Shown here: one piece after another, positions 46,908 through 54,637 of the stretch | How the letters are laid out: each line of letters begins with the position of its first letter | How positions within the stretch are numbered: the first letter of the stretch is position 1 | NCBI GenBank assembly: GCA_020445765.1 | Contig: JAGRFY010000030.1 | Coordinates: 1-63,247 of the forward strand | DNA from: Rhodocyclaceae bacterium | Lineage (GTDB): Bacteria; Pseudomonadota; Gammaproteobacteria; Burkholderiales; Rhodocyclaceae | Reading direction: 5' to 3' | DNA length: 63,247 bases | Position numbers and translations under genes: made by a program | The notes under the pieces: model-generated | The model's database searches: none | What the model was told of the DNA's origin: nothing | What the model saw: only the letters and a program-made list of their open reading frames with translations

Positions 46908-47645
46908 GTGAGTTATGCAAATTCGAAAATCCCATCGAGTGCCCAAGTCGGCGTCCATGAGCACCTGGCCCGGCTGGTCGGGCGCCACGCCGGCACGCCG
47001 TTCCGTAAGCCGTTTGCCGATTACAACCTGCATGCAGTCGATCAGGCGCTCGCCGGCTGGGACGGACGCGCCGAACTGATTCTCGATGCCGGTTGCGGCG
47101 TCGCCCACAGCACCATCGCGCTCGCCCGGGCGCATCCGGAAGCCTGGGTCATCGGCGTCGATCAGTCCGCCGAGCGGCTCGAACGGCGCAAGCCCTATCC
47201 GGCCTCGCTGATGCCCGACAACCTGGTGCTGGTGAGAGCCGATCTGGTGGATTTCTGGCGATTGCTGTCGGCCCGTGGGCTTCGTCTCGCACGGCACTTC
47301 ATCCTCTATCCGAACCCGTGGCCGAAGATCGGCCACCTCGGCCGGCGCTGGCACGCCCACCCTGTGTTCCCGACGATTCCGACGCTTGGGGGATCACTCG
47401 AATTGCGCACCAACTGGCGGGTGTATGTCGAGGAGTTCTCGCTTGCCCTCGGCCTGCTCATCGGTCGCGAACCGACCTGGGAGGACTACGATGGTGCGGA
47501 AGGGCTGACGCCATTCGAACGCAAGTATCGGGACTCCGGGCAGACGCTGTACCGGCTTTTCGTCGAGCTTGGCGACATCGCGCTTGATGGCTCTCGATCA
47601 GCGGTGCATGCTAGCGGCCAATGCCATCGGGAGAGCCATCAATGA
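46908..47645 (+). CDS. TrmB-like SAM-dependent methyltransferase
   Basis: A 245-residue class I methyltransferase. SAM motif I is ILDAGCGVAHSTIALARAHP followed by the acidic VIGVDQS. The segment FILYPNPWPKIGHLGRRW resembles the DPWPKKRH loop of tRNA m7G46 methyltransferase TrmB but with altered residues, so it may be a paralogue with another substrate. I prefer GTG 46908, with GGGAA upstream, to an ATG at 46818 whose extra 30 residues look unrelated. The stop overlaps the next start as ATGA. Confidence 0.82.
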   Translation: MSYANSKIPSSAQVGVHEHLARLVGRHAGTPFRKPFADYNLHAVDQALAGWDGRAELILDAGCGVAHSTIALARAHPEAWVIGVDQSAERLERRKPYPASLMPDNLVLVRADLVDFWRLLSARGLRLARHFILYPNPWPKIGHLGRRWHAHPVFPTIPTLGGSLELRTNWRVYVEEFSLALGLLIGREPTWEDYDGAEGLTPFERKYRDSGQTLYRLFVELGDIALDGSRSAVHASGQCHRESHQ

Positions 47646-48352
47646 ACACCGCCGAGACCGAAGAAGTGCTGCTGAGCGACGAGGAGTTCGAGGCGCTGGA
47701 AGCCGTTCTGGTGTCGGACGATGTGCCCGCCGACTGCATGAATCTCGAGATGCTCGACGGCTACGTCGCGGCGTTGGTCTGCAGTCCCGAGCGGATTGCG
47801 ATGGCGCGCTGGTTGCCGGCCGTTTGGTCGGCCGATGCCGAGACCGCCGATTTCGGTTCGGGCGGTGCGGCACGCAGGGCGCTCGAACTGGTGTTGCGAT
47901 ACTACAACGAGGTCGTGGCGACGCTGGCTGCCGAACACGATCCTTGGGAACCGTTCTGCTATGCGCCGGAAGGCGAAGACGCGCCGCCGCTCGGTGACGA
48001 GTGGGTTGCCGGCTTCGAGCAGGGGGTCGAATTGTGGCCGGACGACTGGAATGCCGGCCTGGACAGCCAGGATGTCGCGGTCGCCGAAGGACTGCTGGCC
48101 AACGTCTTCAAGCATTGGGGTGCGGAGAATGCCGCGGACGCGGATGACGAAACGCGCCTGGGCTGGCTTGCCGAATCGGCACAGGCAGCGCGTGGCCTGT
48201 TCGCGCTGTGGCGGGAGGTGGGGCTGCCCGAACCACTGCCGGCCGACATCTCCGAGCCGGCGACCGTCGCCCGCGCAGCGGCGGGTCGCAACGATCTGTG
48301 CCCGTGCGGCAGCGGCAAGAAATACAAGGTCTGCTGCGGCGCCGAGAACTGA
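47642..48352 (+). CDS. UPF0149 (YecA/YgfB) family protein with C-terminal SEC-C motif
   Basis: A 236-residue protein. The first 180 residues follow the UPF0149 pattern (MLDGYVAALVCSPERIAM, FEQGVELWPDDWNAGL), and the end carries a SEC-C zinc motif (NDLCPCGSGKKYKVCCG) like that of SecA and YecA. Function unknown; the SEC-C motif suggests ribosome or nucleic-acid contact, by analogy with E. coli YecA. ATG 47642 overlaps the TrmB-like stop. A GC-rich inverted repeat follows the stop at about 48364-48398 but lacks a T run. Confidence 0.9.
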   Translation: MNTAETEEVLLSDEEFEALEAVLVSDDVPADCMNLEMLDGYVAALVCSPERIAMARWLPAVWSADAETADFGSGGAARRALELVLRYYNEVVATLAAEHDPWEPFCYAPEGEDAPPLGDEWVAGFEQGVELWPDDWNAGLDSQDVAVAEGLLANVFKHWGAENAADADDETRLGWLAESAQAARGLFALWREVGLPEPLPADISEPATVARAAAGRNDLCPCGSGKKYKVCCGAEN

Positions 48353-48651
48353 GTGTCGGGTGAGCGCCGGCCGGCGACGCCGGCCCGCTCGTCACCGTCC
48401 ATCGATTTCGCGTGTACGGCCGACCCCTCTACCGACCTCGCCCGACTCCGTCCCGCCTGAATCAGGCCGCCCCGTTTCGGCGGGTCGCGCAGTGGTTCGT
48501 CAGCTCGGTTCCTGCAGTGGCTTCGACGGTAGGCGATCGCAGCATCGAGATGCGGCGTCCGTCGTCCCGCCAGCCGCTCGGGCGCGCTCGCCGGCGGGAA
48601 TTCTGCGCGGTCCTCAGCATTGGTAGGAATATTTCTTCAAAATTGAAATAA

Positions 48652-48677
48652 CTCGCTGATTTTAAAGCGAGGTTTTT
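48652..48677 (+). terminator. Terminator-like hairpin upstream of the YkgJ gene
   Basis: CTCGCT (48652-48657) pairs with AGCGAG (48666-48671) around an 8-base AT-rich loop, followed by GTTTTT. A 6-bp stem is modest. It is 300 bp downstream of the UPF0149 stop, so it could end that transcript or a small RNA. Confidence 0.5.
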
Positions 48678-48682
48678 GGCGC

Positions 48683-48710
48683 TTGCAAATCCGTGGCGGC
48701 ACCATAGAAT
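48683..48710 (+). promoter_or_regulatory. Candidate promoter of the YkgJ-family gene
   Basis: TTGCAA (48683-48688) and TAGAAT (48705-48710) with a 16-bp spacer, giving a leader of about 135 nt before ATG 48852. Confidence 0.5.
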
Positions 48711-48851
48711 GCGCGCGCCGAGCCCGGATGGCGGTTCAGCGGATGTGCCCGGGGCGACCCGCCCGATGGCCGCCCGCTAGGCGGCTGGAAGAGTCCTTGC
48801 CGGTGGCGACTGAAGTCGCTTCGTCGTTCGATTGGCTGGGAGGTCACCGCG

Positions 48852-49211
48852 ATGAGCGCTGTCAATCCGTGTCTCGCTTGCGGCATCTGCTGCACCCGGT
48901 TTCGGGTGTCGTTCTACTGGGCCGAGGCCGACGATGCGCCCGGCGGTTGCGTGCCTGCGGCGATGACCGAAAAGCTCAACCACTTCATGCGCTGCATGCG
49001 TGGCACCAACTCGCTGCCGCGCCGTTGCATCGCCCTCGAAGGCGAGATCGGGGCGGCTGTCGCCTGCACCATCTACGAGAATCGGCCGAACGCCTGTCGC
49101 GACTTTCCGGTGTTCTTTGCGGATGGCACGCCGAATCCGCGGTGCAACGAATTGCGCGCCGAGTTCGGACTGCCGCCGCTCGAACGGCCGCCCTTGCCCG
49201 AAGCCGCCTGA
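48852..49211 (+). CDS. YkgJ family cysteine-cluster protein
   Basis: A 119-residue protein of the CxxCxxCC family. The N terminus is NPCLACGICCTRFRVSFYW; further cysteines occur at MRCMRG, RRCIALEGE, VACTIYENRPNACRDFPVFF and NPRCNEL, consistent with a zinc- or iron-sulfur-binding fold. Function is unknown in bacteria. The ATG has GGGAGG upstream. It is convergent with the Ap4A-phosphorylase-like gene, 16 bp away. Confidence 0.9.
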   Translation: MSAVNPCLACGICCTRFRVSFYWAEADDAPGGCVPAAMTEKLNHFMRCMRGTNSLPRRCIALEGEIGAAVACTIYENRPNACRDFPVFFADGTPNPRCNELRAEFGLPPLERPPLPEAA

Positions 49212-49227
49212 TTCGCGATTTCGTCGG

Positions 49228-50097
49228 TTAGCGGCCGACCGCAGCGAGGACGCCAAGCGGCGTTACGCGGCGGATCGTTTCGATCCGAGCACGCGCGCCG
49301 ACGAAGAACGAACCGGCAAAGCCGAGTGCGTTGATCGAAACATCTTCGACCGACTCCCGGCTGCGCGGCACCATCAGCAGTGCCGATCGAGTCAGTAAGA
49401 GGTTGTATGCGCTCGCGTTCGTGCCGGCCAGTGCTAGCGCGCGGCAACCGGCCTGGTAGCAGTCATGGAGGGCATGGGCGCCATCCGCGCTCGCCCATAT
49501 CGCCCGCGGCAGCGCGGCGATCCAATGCCGATATGGCCAAGCGGCGCATCGACGGTGTCCCGTGCCGGCTGCGGATTCGAGCGCGCGCAGCAGCGGCAGG
49601 GCGACATCCTCGCCGCGCGGGATCCATTGCAGGTGTCGATGGCGCTGGCTGGCACCGGCGATTCGATCTCCGTTGTAGAAGGCGAGGCCACCGACGTCGC
49701 GCAACAACGGGAGAATCGCGTTGAAGTCGGCGGCTTCGAGCGGTGCCGACTGCTCGACGAAAGCACGACTGACGATCAGCAGGTGGTCGTCGATCACCGG
49801 AAACTTGTTGAGCAGTATGCGGTGATGATCACCGGCTTCGGCAACCAGCAGATCGGTTTCCGGCTCGGCGAACGGATCGATTGACGGGGAATTTCCGGTC
49901 CGCGCCTTGCGTGCCAGGCTGTCGACCCAGCGCACCGGGAACTCGAGCCCGTCCTGCGCCAGCCATTCGGTCGTGGTACGGATCGGTTGCAGCGCGCCAC
50001 TGGCCAATGCGCACTTGCGCTTGCCCTCGGCGAGCGCAATGATATCGTCCGAGCGAGGGGGGCGAGCATGAGCGGCGTCGTCGACCGCGTCGTTCAT
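49228..50097 (-). CDS. Ap4A phosphorylase / ATP adenylyltransferase-like HIT-superfamily protein
   Basis: A 289-residue protein related to ATP adenylyltransferase (Ap4A phosphorylase, APA2-type) of the HIT superfamily. The N-terminal SGALQPIRTTTEWLAQDG, HHRILLNKFPVIDDHLLIV and the active-site GASQRHRHLQWIP (H-x-H-x-Q) are visible; a C-terminal domain includes ASAYNLLLTRSALLMVPR. It would cleave diadenosine polyphosphates with phosphate. The ATG at 50097 is only 15 bp from the ATG of the divergent S4 gene and has no good Shine-Dalgarno, so a slightly later start is possible. Confidence 0.87.
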   Translation of the reverse strand: MNDAVDDAAHARPPRSDDIIALAEGKRKCALASGALQPIRTTTEWLAQDGLEFPVRWVDSLARKARTGNSPSIDPFAEPETDLLVAEAGDHHRILLNKFPVIDDHLLIVSRAFVEQSAPLEAADFNAILPLLRDVGGLAFYNGDRIAGASQRHRHLQWIPRGEDVALPLLRALESAAGTGHRRCAAWPYRHWIAALPRAIWASADGAHALHDCYQAGCRALALAGTNASAYNLLLTRSALLMVPRSRESVEDVSINALGFAGSFFVGARARIETIRRVTPLGVLAAVGR

Positions 50098-50112
50098 CGT
50101 TCGGAGTCGAAC

Positions 50113-50343
50113 ATGTCGCAAGTATTCGTGGTTAGAGGCGATTTCATCCAACTCGACCAGTTGCTCAAGGTGACCGGGCTGTGCAGTAGCGGCGGACAGG
50201 CCCATGCCGCGGTGGAATCCGGTCAGGTTCTGGTGGACGGTAGCACCGAGACGCGCAAGCGCGCCAAGCTGCGACCCGGCCAGAGCGTCCGATTCGAGAA
50301 CGAGACCGTGGTGTTGGCCGCCGAGCGGCACCCGCCGACATAG
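50113..50343 (+). CDS. S4-domain RNA-binding protein (YbcJ-like)
   Basis: A 76-residue protein consisting of one S4 RNA-binding domain: FIQLDQLLKVTGLCSSGGQA, HAAVESGQVLVDGSTETRKR, AKLRPGQSVRFENETVVL. It matches the YbcJ type in length and motif, binding structured RNA, possibly ribosomal. ATG 50113 is preceded by GGAG at seven bases. It is convergent with the channel gene 9 bp downstream. Confidence 0.9.
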   Translation: MSQVFVVRGDFIQLDQLLKVTGLCSSGGQAHAAVESGQVLVDGSTETRKRAKLRPGQSVRFENETVVLAAERHPPT

Positions 50344-50352
50344 CGGCCGGGG

Positions 50353-52068
50353 TCAGCCGTGCCGCCGCGACAGCCGTTGCCATACCCAGCCACCCGGTAG
50401 ATCGCGACCGCCCAGCACATAGTCGAGCGTATTCGGATTCTCGACCGTCAGCGAGAGGTGGCTGCGCGCCTGGCGGTCGCCGACCAGCAGCAATTCGTCG
50501 CCGACCCGGATCGCCTGATCGCCCTTGGGCAGCAGGCAATTCGAGCCGTCGTCGCGCCGGATCAGCAGGACTTCACAATGCAGCGCGCAATCCCGTCGCG
50601 CGTGGTCGCGCAACAACGCGTCGATCGTCACGTCGGGCCCGGCCGGCATCAGCAGCGCAAACAGCGCCGGGGCCTGGCGCGCATTGACGCGAACGCTCCA
50701 GACGTGAGGCACGCGCCAGCCGAAGCGTTCGGTCAGCCGTGCGAGCAGCGCGGCCGACCAGTCTTCTCGCGCCGCCTTGACTTCGTCCAGGAACGGCACG
50801 AGCAGGGGCGTGGTCAGGATGGCCAGGCATTCATGGGCGATGATCCGGCTCGGCACCACCCGCGCATCGGCTTCGAAGGCATCGAACAACGGATTGTTCG
50901 AAAAGTGGTTCTGGCGGACGACGACGAACAGGTCCGGCTTCAGTTCGCGCGCGGTGACGCAGATCGACAGGTTGTCCACGTCGCTGCCGGTGCACGCGAC
51001 GATGCCGCAGGCATCCCTGATACCGGCCTCGAGCAGGGCCGGCGCGCAGGTACCGTCGCCCTGCACCCAGCGGTGAGGCGTTCCGTCCGGTGGTGGATCA
51101 CGGTCGATCAGGACGACCGGCATCTGTTCGTGTTCCAGGGCATTGGCGAGCAGGCGCCCGAAATTGCCGTAGCCGCACAACACCCAGGTGCCGCGTGGTG
51201 GGTCGCGGTGTGGTTCGACCTCGGTGCCGTCGATGCCGGTCAGCCACTCCAGCAGATGGTAGGCCGACGGCGAATGCAGGGCGAGCGCGAGATATTCGCC
51301 GAACTTCTCGAATGGATTGATGATGTGGCGGGTGCCGAACGACGCCATGTTGGCCGCGATCTCGACGTTGCGCGTGCGACACAGGGCAGGCACCTGGGGT
51401 GCCAGCAGACGGGCGGTGATGGCCACCGCGAGATTGGTCTGGTCGTCGTTGGTCAGCGCCATGACGCCGCGGCATTCGGGCTTCTCGAGGCCGGCGAGGC
51501 GCAACACCTGGGGTTTCGCCGCATCGCCGACCACGCTTGGCACGTCGGCCCACAGGCTGTGCAGGTCGAGCTCGGCGGCCTTGGCCGGATCGATCTCGAC
51601 GGCCACCACCCGGATGCCGAGATGGTCGAGCGCTCGGGTCACCAGGCGACCGGTCTCGCCGTAACCGCATACCAGGTAGAACGGTTCGGCCAGGCGGCGG
51701 ACCTCGCGCGCAAAGCGTTCGGTGCGCACCGCGTCGCGGAATGCGGTGTCCTGCATCAGCGCGAACAGGGCTCCGATGGCATAGGCCCAGCCCACCACCG
51801 ACAGATAGATGCAGACCGTCACCCACATCCGCTGCGCCTCGCTGAACTCGATCGGCACTTCGCCAAAGCCGATCGTCGTCGCGGTGTAGCTGATGAAATA
51901 GAAGGCGTGGAAGAAGCTCATGCGGCGGGCTTCGCCGTCGACTTCGATGCCGGGAATCACGGTCAGTCCGAGCACCGCGATGGCGAAGATCGAAATGAGC
52001 ACCGCCAGCGGCGCACGCATGCGCCGCAACACCAGGAAGATGATGCCGCGGTGCTGGCTCTGGATCAT
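50353..52068 (-). CDS. Ion channel with two RCK (TrkA-N) domains
   Basis: A 571-residue membrane protein with two N-terminal TM helices around a pore loop (residues 21-40 and about 75-97), then two tandem RCK modules starting FYLVCGYGETGRLVTRAL and TWVLCGYGNFGRLLANALEH, each with a Rossmann GxGxxG motif and a TrkA-C-like part. The selectivity filter reads TIGFGE (65-70) instead of the potassium signature TVGYGD, so ion preference is uncertain. ATG 52068 overlaps the stop of the DUF6394 gene (ATGA). It is likely gated by nucleotides or ions bound to the RCK domains, as in relatives. Confidence 0.9.
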   Translation of the reverse strand: MIQSQHRGIIFLVLRRMRAPLAVLISIFAIAVLGLTVIPGIEVDGEARRMSFFHAFYFISYTATTIGFGEVPIEFSEAQRMWVTVCIYLSVVGWAYAIGALFALMQDTAFRDAVRTERFAREVRRLAEPFYLVCGYGETGRLVTRALDHLGIRVVAVEIDPAKAAELDLHSLWADVPSVVGDAAKPQVLRLAGLEKPECRGVMALTNDDQTNLAVAITARLLAPQVPALCRTRNVEIAANMASFGTRHIINPFEKFGEYLALALHSPSAYHLLEWLTGIDGTEVEPHRDPPRGTWVLCGYGNFGRLLANALEHEQMPVVLIDRDPPPDGTPHRWVQGDGTCAPALLEAGIRDACGIVACTGSDVDNLSICVTARELKPDLFVVVRQNHFSNNPLFDAFEADARVVPSRIIAHECLAILTTPLLVPFLDEVKAAREDWSAALLARLTERFGWRVPHVWSVRVNARQAPALFALLMPAGPDVTIDALLRDHARRDCALHCEVLLIRRDDGSNCLLPKGDQAIRVGDELLLVGDRQARSHLSLTVENPNTLDYVLGGRDLPGGWVWQRLSRRHG

Positions 52069-52448
52069 CGCCGCTGCATGATGGTCTCGGCGATCAGGAT
52101 GATCACCGACACCACGTTGGCGAACAGGGCGCCGCCGGACAGCGACACCACCTTGGCGGTATAGCCGGCGTCCATGCCGACACCGGCGACGTGGCTGGCA
52201 TAGGCCCACACGCAAGCAGCGGCGATCAGTTGCAGGTCAGCGACCAGACTGGTCGACAGGTGGATGGCGCCGATCTGCGTGCGGTCACCGAACTTGAGTA
52301 CCGTCGCGATCAGGTTGACGACGATGGCGGCGAACAGCTCGTAGATATCGTGATGCTGCGTCTGATCGATGTCGCCGACGAAGAAGCCGAAGTTCAGCGT
52401 GGCGGCGAGAACGATGACGAAACCGAAGACGACCTTTTCGAGATTCAT
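52065..52448 (-). CDS. DUF6394-type small membrane protein
   Basis: A 127-residue protein with about four hydrophobic helices (VVFGFVIVLAATLNFGFFVG, IYELFAAIVVNLIATVLKFG, LQLIAAACVWAYASHVAGVG, ANVVSVIILIAETIM). It matches my memory of DUF6394, a small membrane protein found immediately upstream of RCK channel genes. The start codon is ATG 52448. The 4-bp overlap with the channel gene suggests obligate co-expression and perhaps an auxiliary subunit. Confidence 0.82.
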   Translation of the reverse strand: MNLEKVVFGFVIVLAATLNFGFFVGDIDQTQHHDIYELFAAIVVNLIATVLKFGDRTQIGAIHLSTSLVADLQLIAAACVWAYASHVAGVGMDAGYTAKVVSLSGGALFANVVSVIILIAETIMQRR

Positions 52449-52530
52449 GGCGAGGGTGCGGACCGTTTGCAGTCGATGATTCCGACCGATTATAGGAGTG
52501 GCAGCGTGCTCGGCAGATAACGTGTGTCGT

Positions 52531-52923
52531 TCAATCTGCCGCGACGCGTCCATCGAGGTAGTACCAACGCCCGTCGATACGTTCGAAACGGCTGTCTTCG
52601 GTCAGCCGGTGGGCGCGACCGCCGATCCGATATCGGGCGACGAATGCCACCTCGGCGTGATCGTCGTCGACTCGACGATGGGCATGGACGGTCAGCCCGA
52701 TCCACTTGCAGCCGGGCTCGAAGTCGATGTGCGCCGGTCGGGTGCCCGGATGCCATGTCGCCAACAGGTACTCGGCGTTGCCGGTGGCATAGGCGGTATA
52801 GCGGGAGCGCATCAGTGCCTCGGCATCGCCGGCCGGTGTCTCACCGGCAATCAACGGGGCGCAGCAGGCGGCGAGGGTCGGGCCTCCGCATGGACAGGGT
52901 TCGGGGCGCCTGGTCTTGGCCAT
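52531..52923 (-). CDS. YchJ family protein with SEC-C motif
   Basis: A 130-residue protein starting with the SEC-C-type zinc motif PEPCPCGGPTLAACC, followed by the NTF2-like YchJ domain (ALMRSRYTAYATGNAEYLLA, TWHPGTRP, AEVAFVARYRIGG and RFERIDGRWYYLDG). Most family members have a second SEC-C at the C terminus, absent here, so this is the short form. Function unknown. Confidence 0.92.
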   Translation of the reverse strand: MAKTRRPEPCPCGGPTLAACCAPLIAGETPAGDAEALMRSRYTAYATGNAEYLLATWHPGTRPAHIDFEPGCKWIGLTVHAHRRVDDDHAEVAFVARYRIGGRAHRLTEDSRFERIDGRWYYLDGRVAAD

Positions 52924-52927
52924 GTGC

Positions 52928-54433
52928 TCAGGCCATTGCGCCGGCCGACGCCATCACGACGCGATTGCGGCCGGCGTGCTTGGCCTGATAGAGCGCCTGG
53001 TCGGCCAGCGCAATGACGGTATCGAGGTTTCCCTGGCCGGGTCGCAATACCGCGGCGCCGATGCTGATCGTCAGGATTTCGGGATAGGCGGCGTGTTCGG
53101 AGAACTCGATGGCCGGGATCGCTTCGATCGCCGCCCGCAGCTTTTCGCCGACCGTCGCCAGTCGCGCCTCGTCGGCGCCCGGCAGCAGCAGCAGGAACTC
53201 CTCGCCGCCATATCGGCCGAGGACGTCGCTGCCGCGACACGACATCTTGAGCGTGGCTGCCACCTGGCGCAGTACCTGGTCGCCGACGACGTGGCCATAG
53301 CGGTCGTTGATGCGCTTGAAGTGATCGACGTCGATCATCATCAGGCCGAGGCCGGTGGTGCCCTGACGCCGCTCCTCGTGGCGTCGGGCCTCGGTCATCA
53401 GCGCCCGCCGGTTGAGGATGCCGGTGAGCCCGTCGATCGACGCCAGGTAGTCCTGCAGGCGCACATCCTCGGTCAGGCGCGAGCCGACGTAGGCGGCGAT
53501 GGCGGCCAGCAGCAGCCACAGCAGTCCGAGCACGATGCTGCGATTTCGCCAGTTGGTCATGACGTGATCGATCTCGCGGGTGGCGGCGACATACAGCGGG
53601 TAGCGCTCGAGCCTCTGAGTCACGATCAGGCGCTCGCGGTCGTCGAGCCGGGAACGGATGCGCGAGGTCCGCGACTCGCCTTCGTTGGCGGGCAGCACGC
53701 GGTCGACCCGGGGGATCACACGCCCCATGTGCAATTCCCGCTGCGGCTCGCGTACATACACCTCGCCGGCGGTCGATACGATCGCAAAACTGGACGCCGG
53801 CGTCCGATTCACGATGCCGGCGTAGTCGAAGGAATGGAGCAGGTCACGGATCGACACGTAGATCTGCGACACTGCGCCATCGTCGTCGCGCTCGGCAATG
53901 CTCATTGCGAAGAACCATCGACCGTGATGCACCCGCGAGAGCTGGGGAATGCCGAGATAGACGCGCGGGGCCGAATCGCGCAGATGATGGGTGACATATT
54001 CGCGATCATCGATCAGCGGCGGCGTGCCGCTGCCAGTCCATTCGACGATCGTGGCGCTGCTGTCGACCACCAGCAGATCCATGCAGGTCGGATCGCTCTG
54101 GCACCATTCGAGCATCACGTCGCGCATCGTGATGCCGTCACCCCGCGGAGGCCGACCGCCGGAGATTCGGTTCAGGTGGCTCAGCGCGTTCAACTGGCGC
54201 TCCATCGTCGTCAGCTGGGACTGGATGTTGCTCGCCATGACGTTGGCGAGCACCCCGAGGCGTTCGCCGGCGTTGTTCTCGACCTGACGATGGTCGAAAT
54301 AGCTATAGATCCCGAGGGCGACGCCGAGCGCCACGATGAAGGCGGCGACCCAGAAGCGGATGGCGCCGAGGCGTCGCGTCAGAGCACTCTGGCCGTTTCT
54401 TATTCTCGTTCTGCGCAACAGGGCTCGAGGCAT
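52928..54433 (-). CDS. Membrane diguanylate cyclase with periplasmic Cache domain
   Basis: A 501-residue enzyme making c-di-GMP. TM1 is at about residues 25-45 (FWVAAFIVALGVALGIYSYF), then a dCache-like periplasmic domain (DLLVVDSSATIVEWTG, DREYVTHHLRDS, FAMSIAERDDDG), TM2 near 300, and the cyclase domain with DGLTGILNRRAL, GLMMIDVDHFKRINDRYGH and the active site GGEEF (409-413). The RxxD inhibitory site RGSD lies five residues before it. The ATG at 54433 has a weak Shine-Dalgarno. It is divergent from the P-type ATPase. Confidence 0.93.
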   Translation of the reverse strand: MPRALLRRTRIRNGQSALTRRLGAIRFWVAAFIVALGVALGIYSYFDHRQVENNAGERLGVLANVMASNIQSQLTTMERQLNALSHLNRISGGRPPRGDGITMRDVMLEWCQSDPTCMDLLVVDSSATIVEWTGSGTPPLIDDREYVTHHLRDSAPRVYLGIPQLSRVHHGRWFFAMSIAERDDDGAVSQIYVSIRDLLHSFDYAGIVNRTPASSFAIVSTAGEVYVREPQRELHMGRVIPRVDRVLPANEGESRTSRIRSRLDDRERLIVTQRLERYPLYVAATREIDHVMTNWRNRSIVLGLLWLLLAAIAAYVGSRLTEDVRLQDYLASIDGLTGILNRRALMTEARRHEERRQGTTGLGLMMIDVDHFKRINDRYGHVVGDQVLRQVAATLKMSCRGSDVLGRYGGEEFLLLLPGADEARLATVGEKLRAAIEAIPAIEFSEHAAYPEILTISIGAAVLRPGQGNLDTVIALADQALYQAKHAGRNRVVMASAGAMA

Positions 54434-54637
54434 TCGGCAGTACCGGTTCCTGATCGTTCTCGTTGTCCGCGCGACCGATCGATGATGGCCCCGTTACCGA
54501 CCGCGGCGGCGTGACGCGTGCATCGACGGATCTTCTGCGGATTGTCAAACAATGTATATGAGCCGCCGCGATCGACGGCGCCCAGTGGCATGCACGCGAC
54601 AGTGCCCGCTCGACAATACAGGCAAAATGGCATTGCC

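Larger units (their letters stand above)
48353..48851. other. 499-bp gap with terminator and promoter signals
   Basis: No credible gene; a 79-codon frame (48412-48651) has poor codon usage and no Shine-Dalgarno. The region from about 48625 to 48690 is unusually AT-rich for this genome and contains the self-complementary ATTTCTTCAAAATTGAAAT, a terminator-like hairpin and a promoter-like pair, listed separately. Confidence 0.55.

Noticed and set aside
48364-48398. GC-rich inverted repeat after the UPF0149 gene as an intrinsic terminator
   Set aside because: The stem is plausible but no T run follows, so I do not list it as a terminator.
48412-48651. 79-codon plus-strand frame in the gap after the UPF0149 gene
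   Set aside because: Poor codon usage, no Shine-Dalgarno, no similarity.
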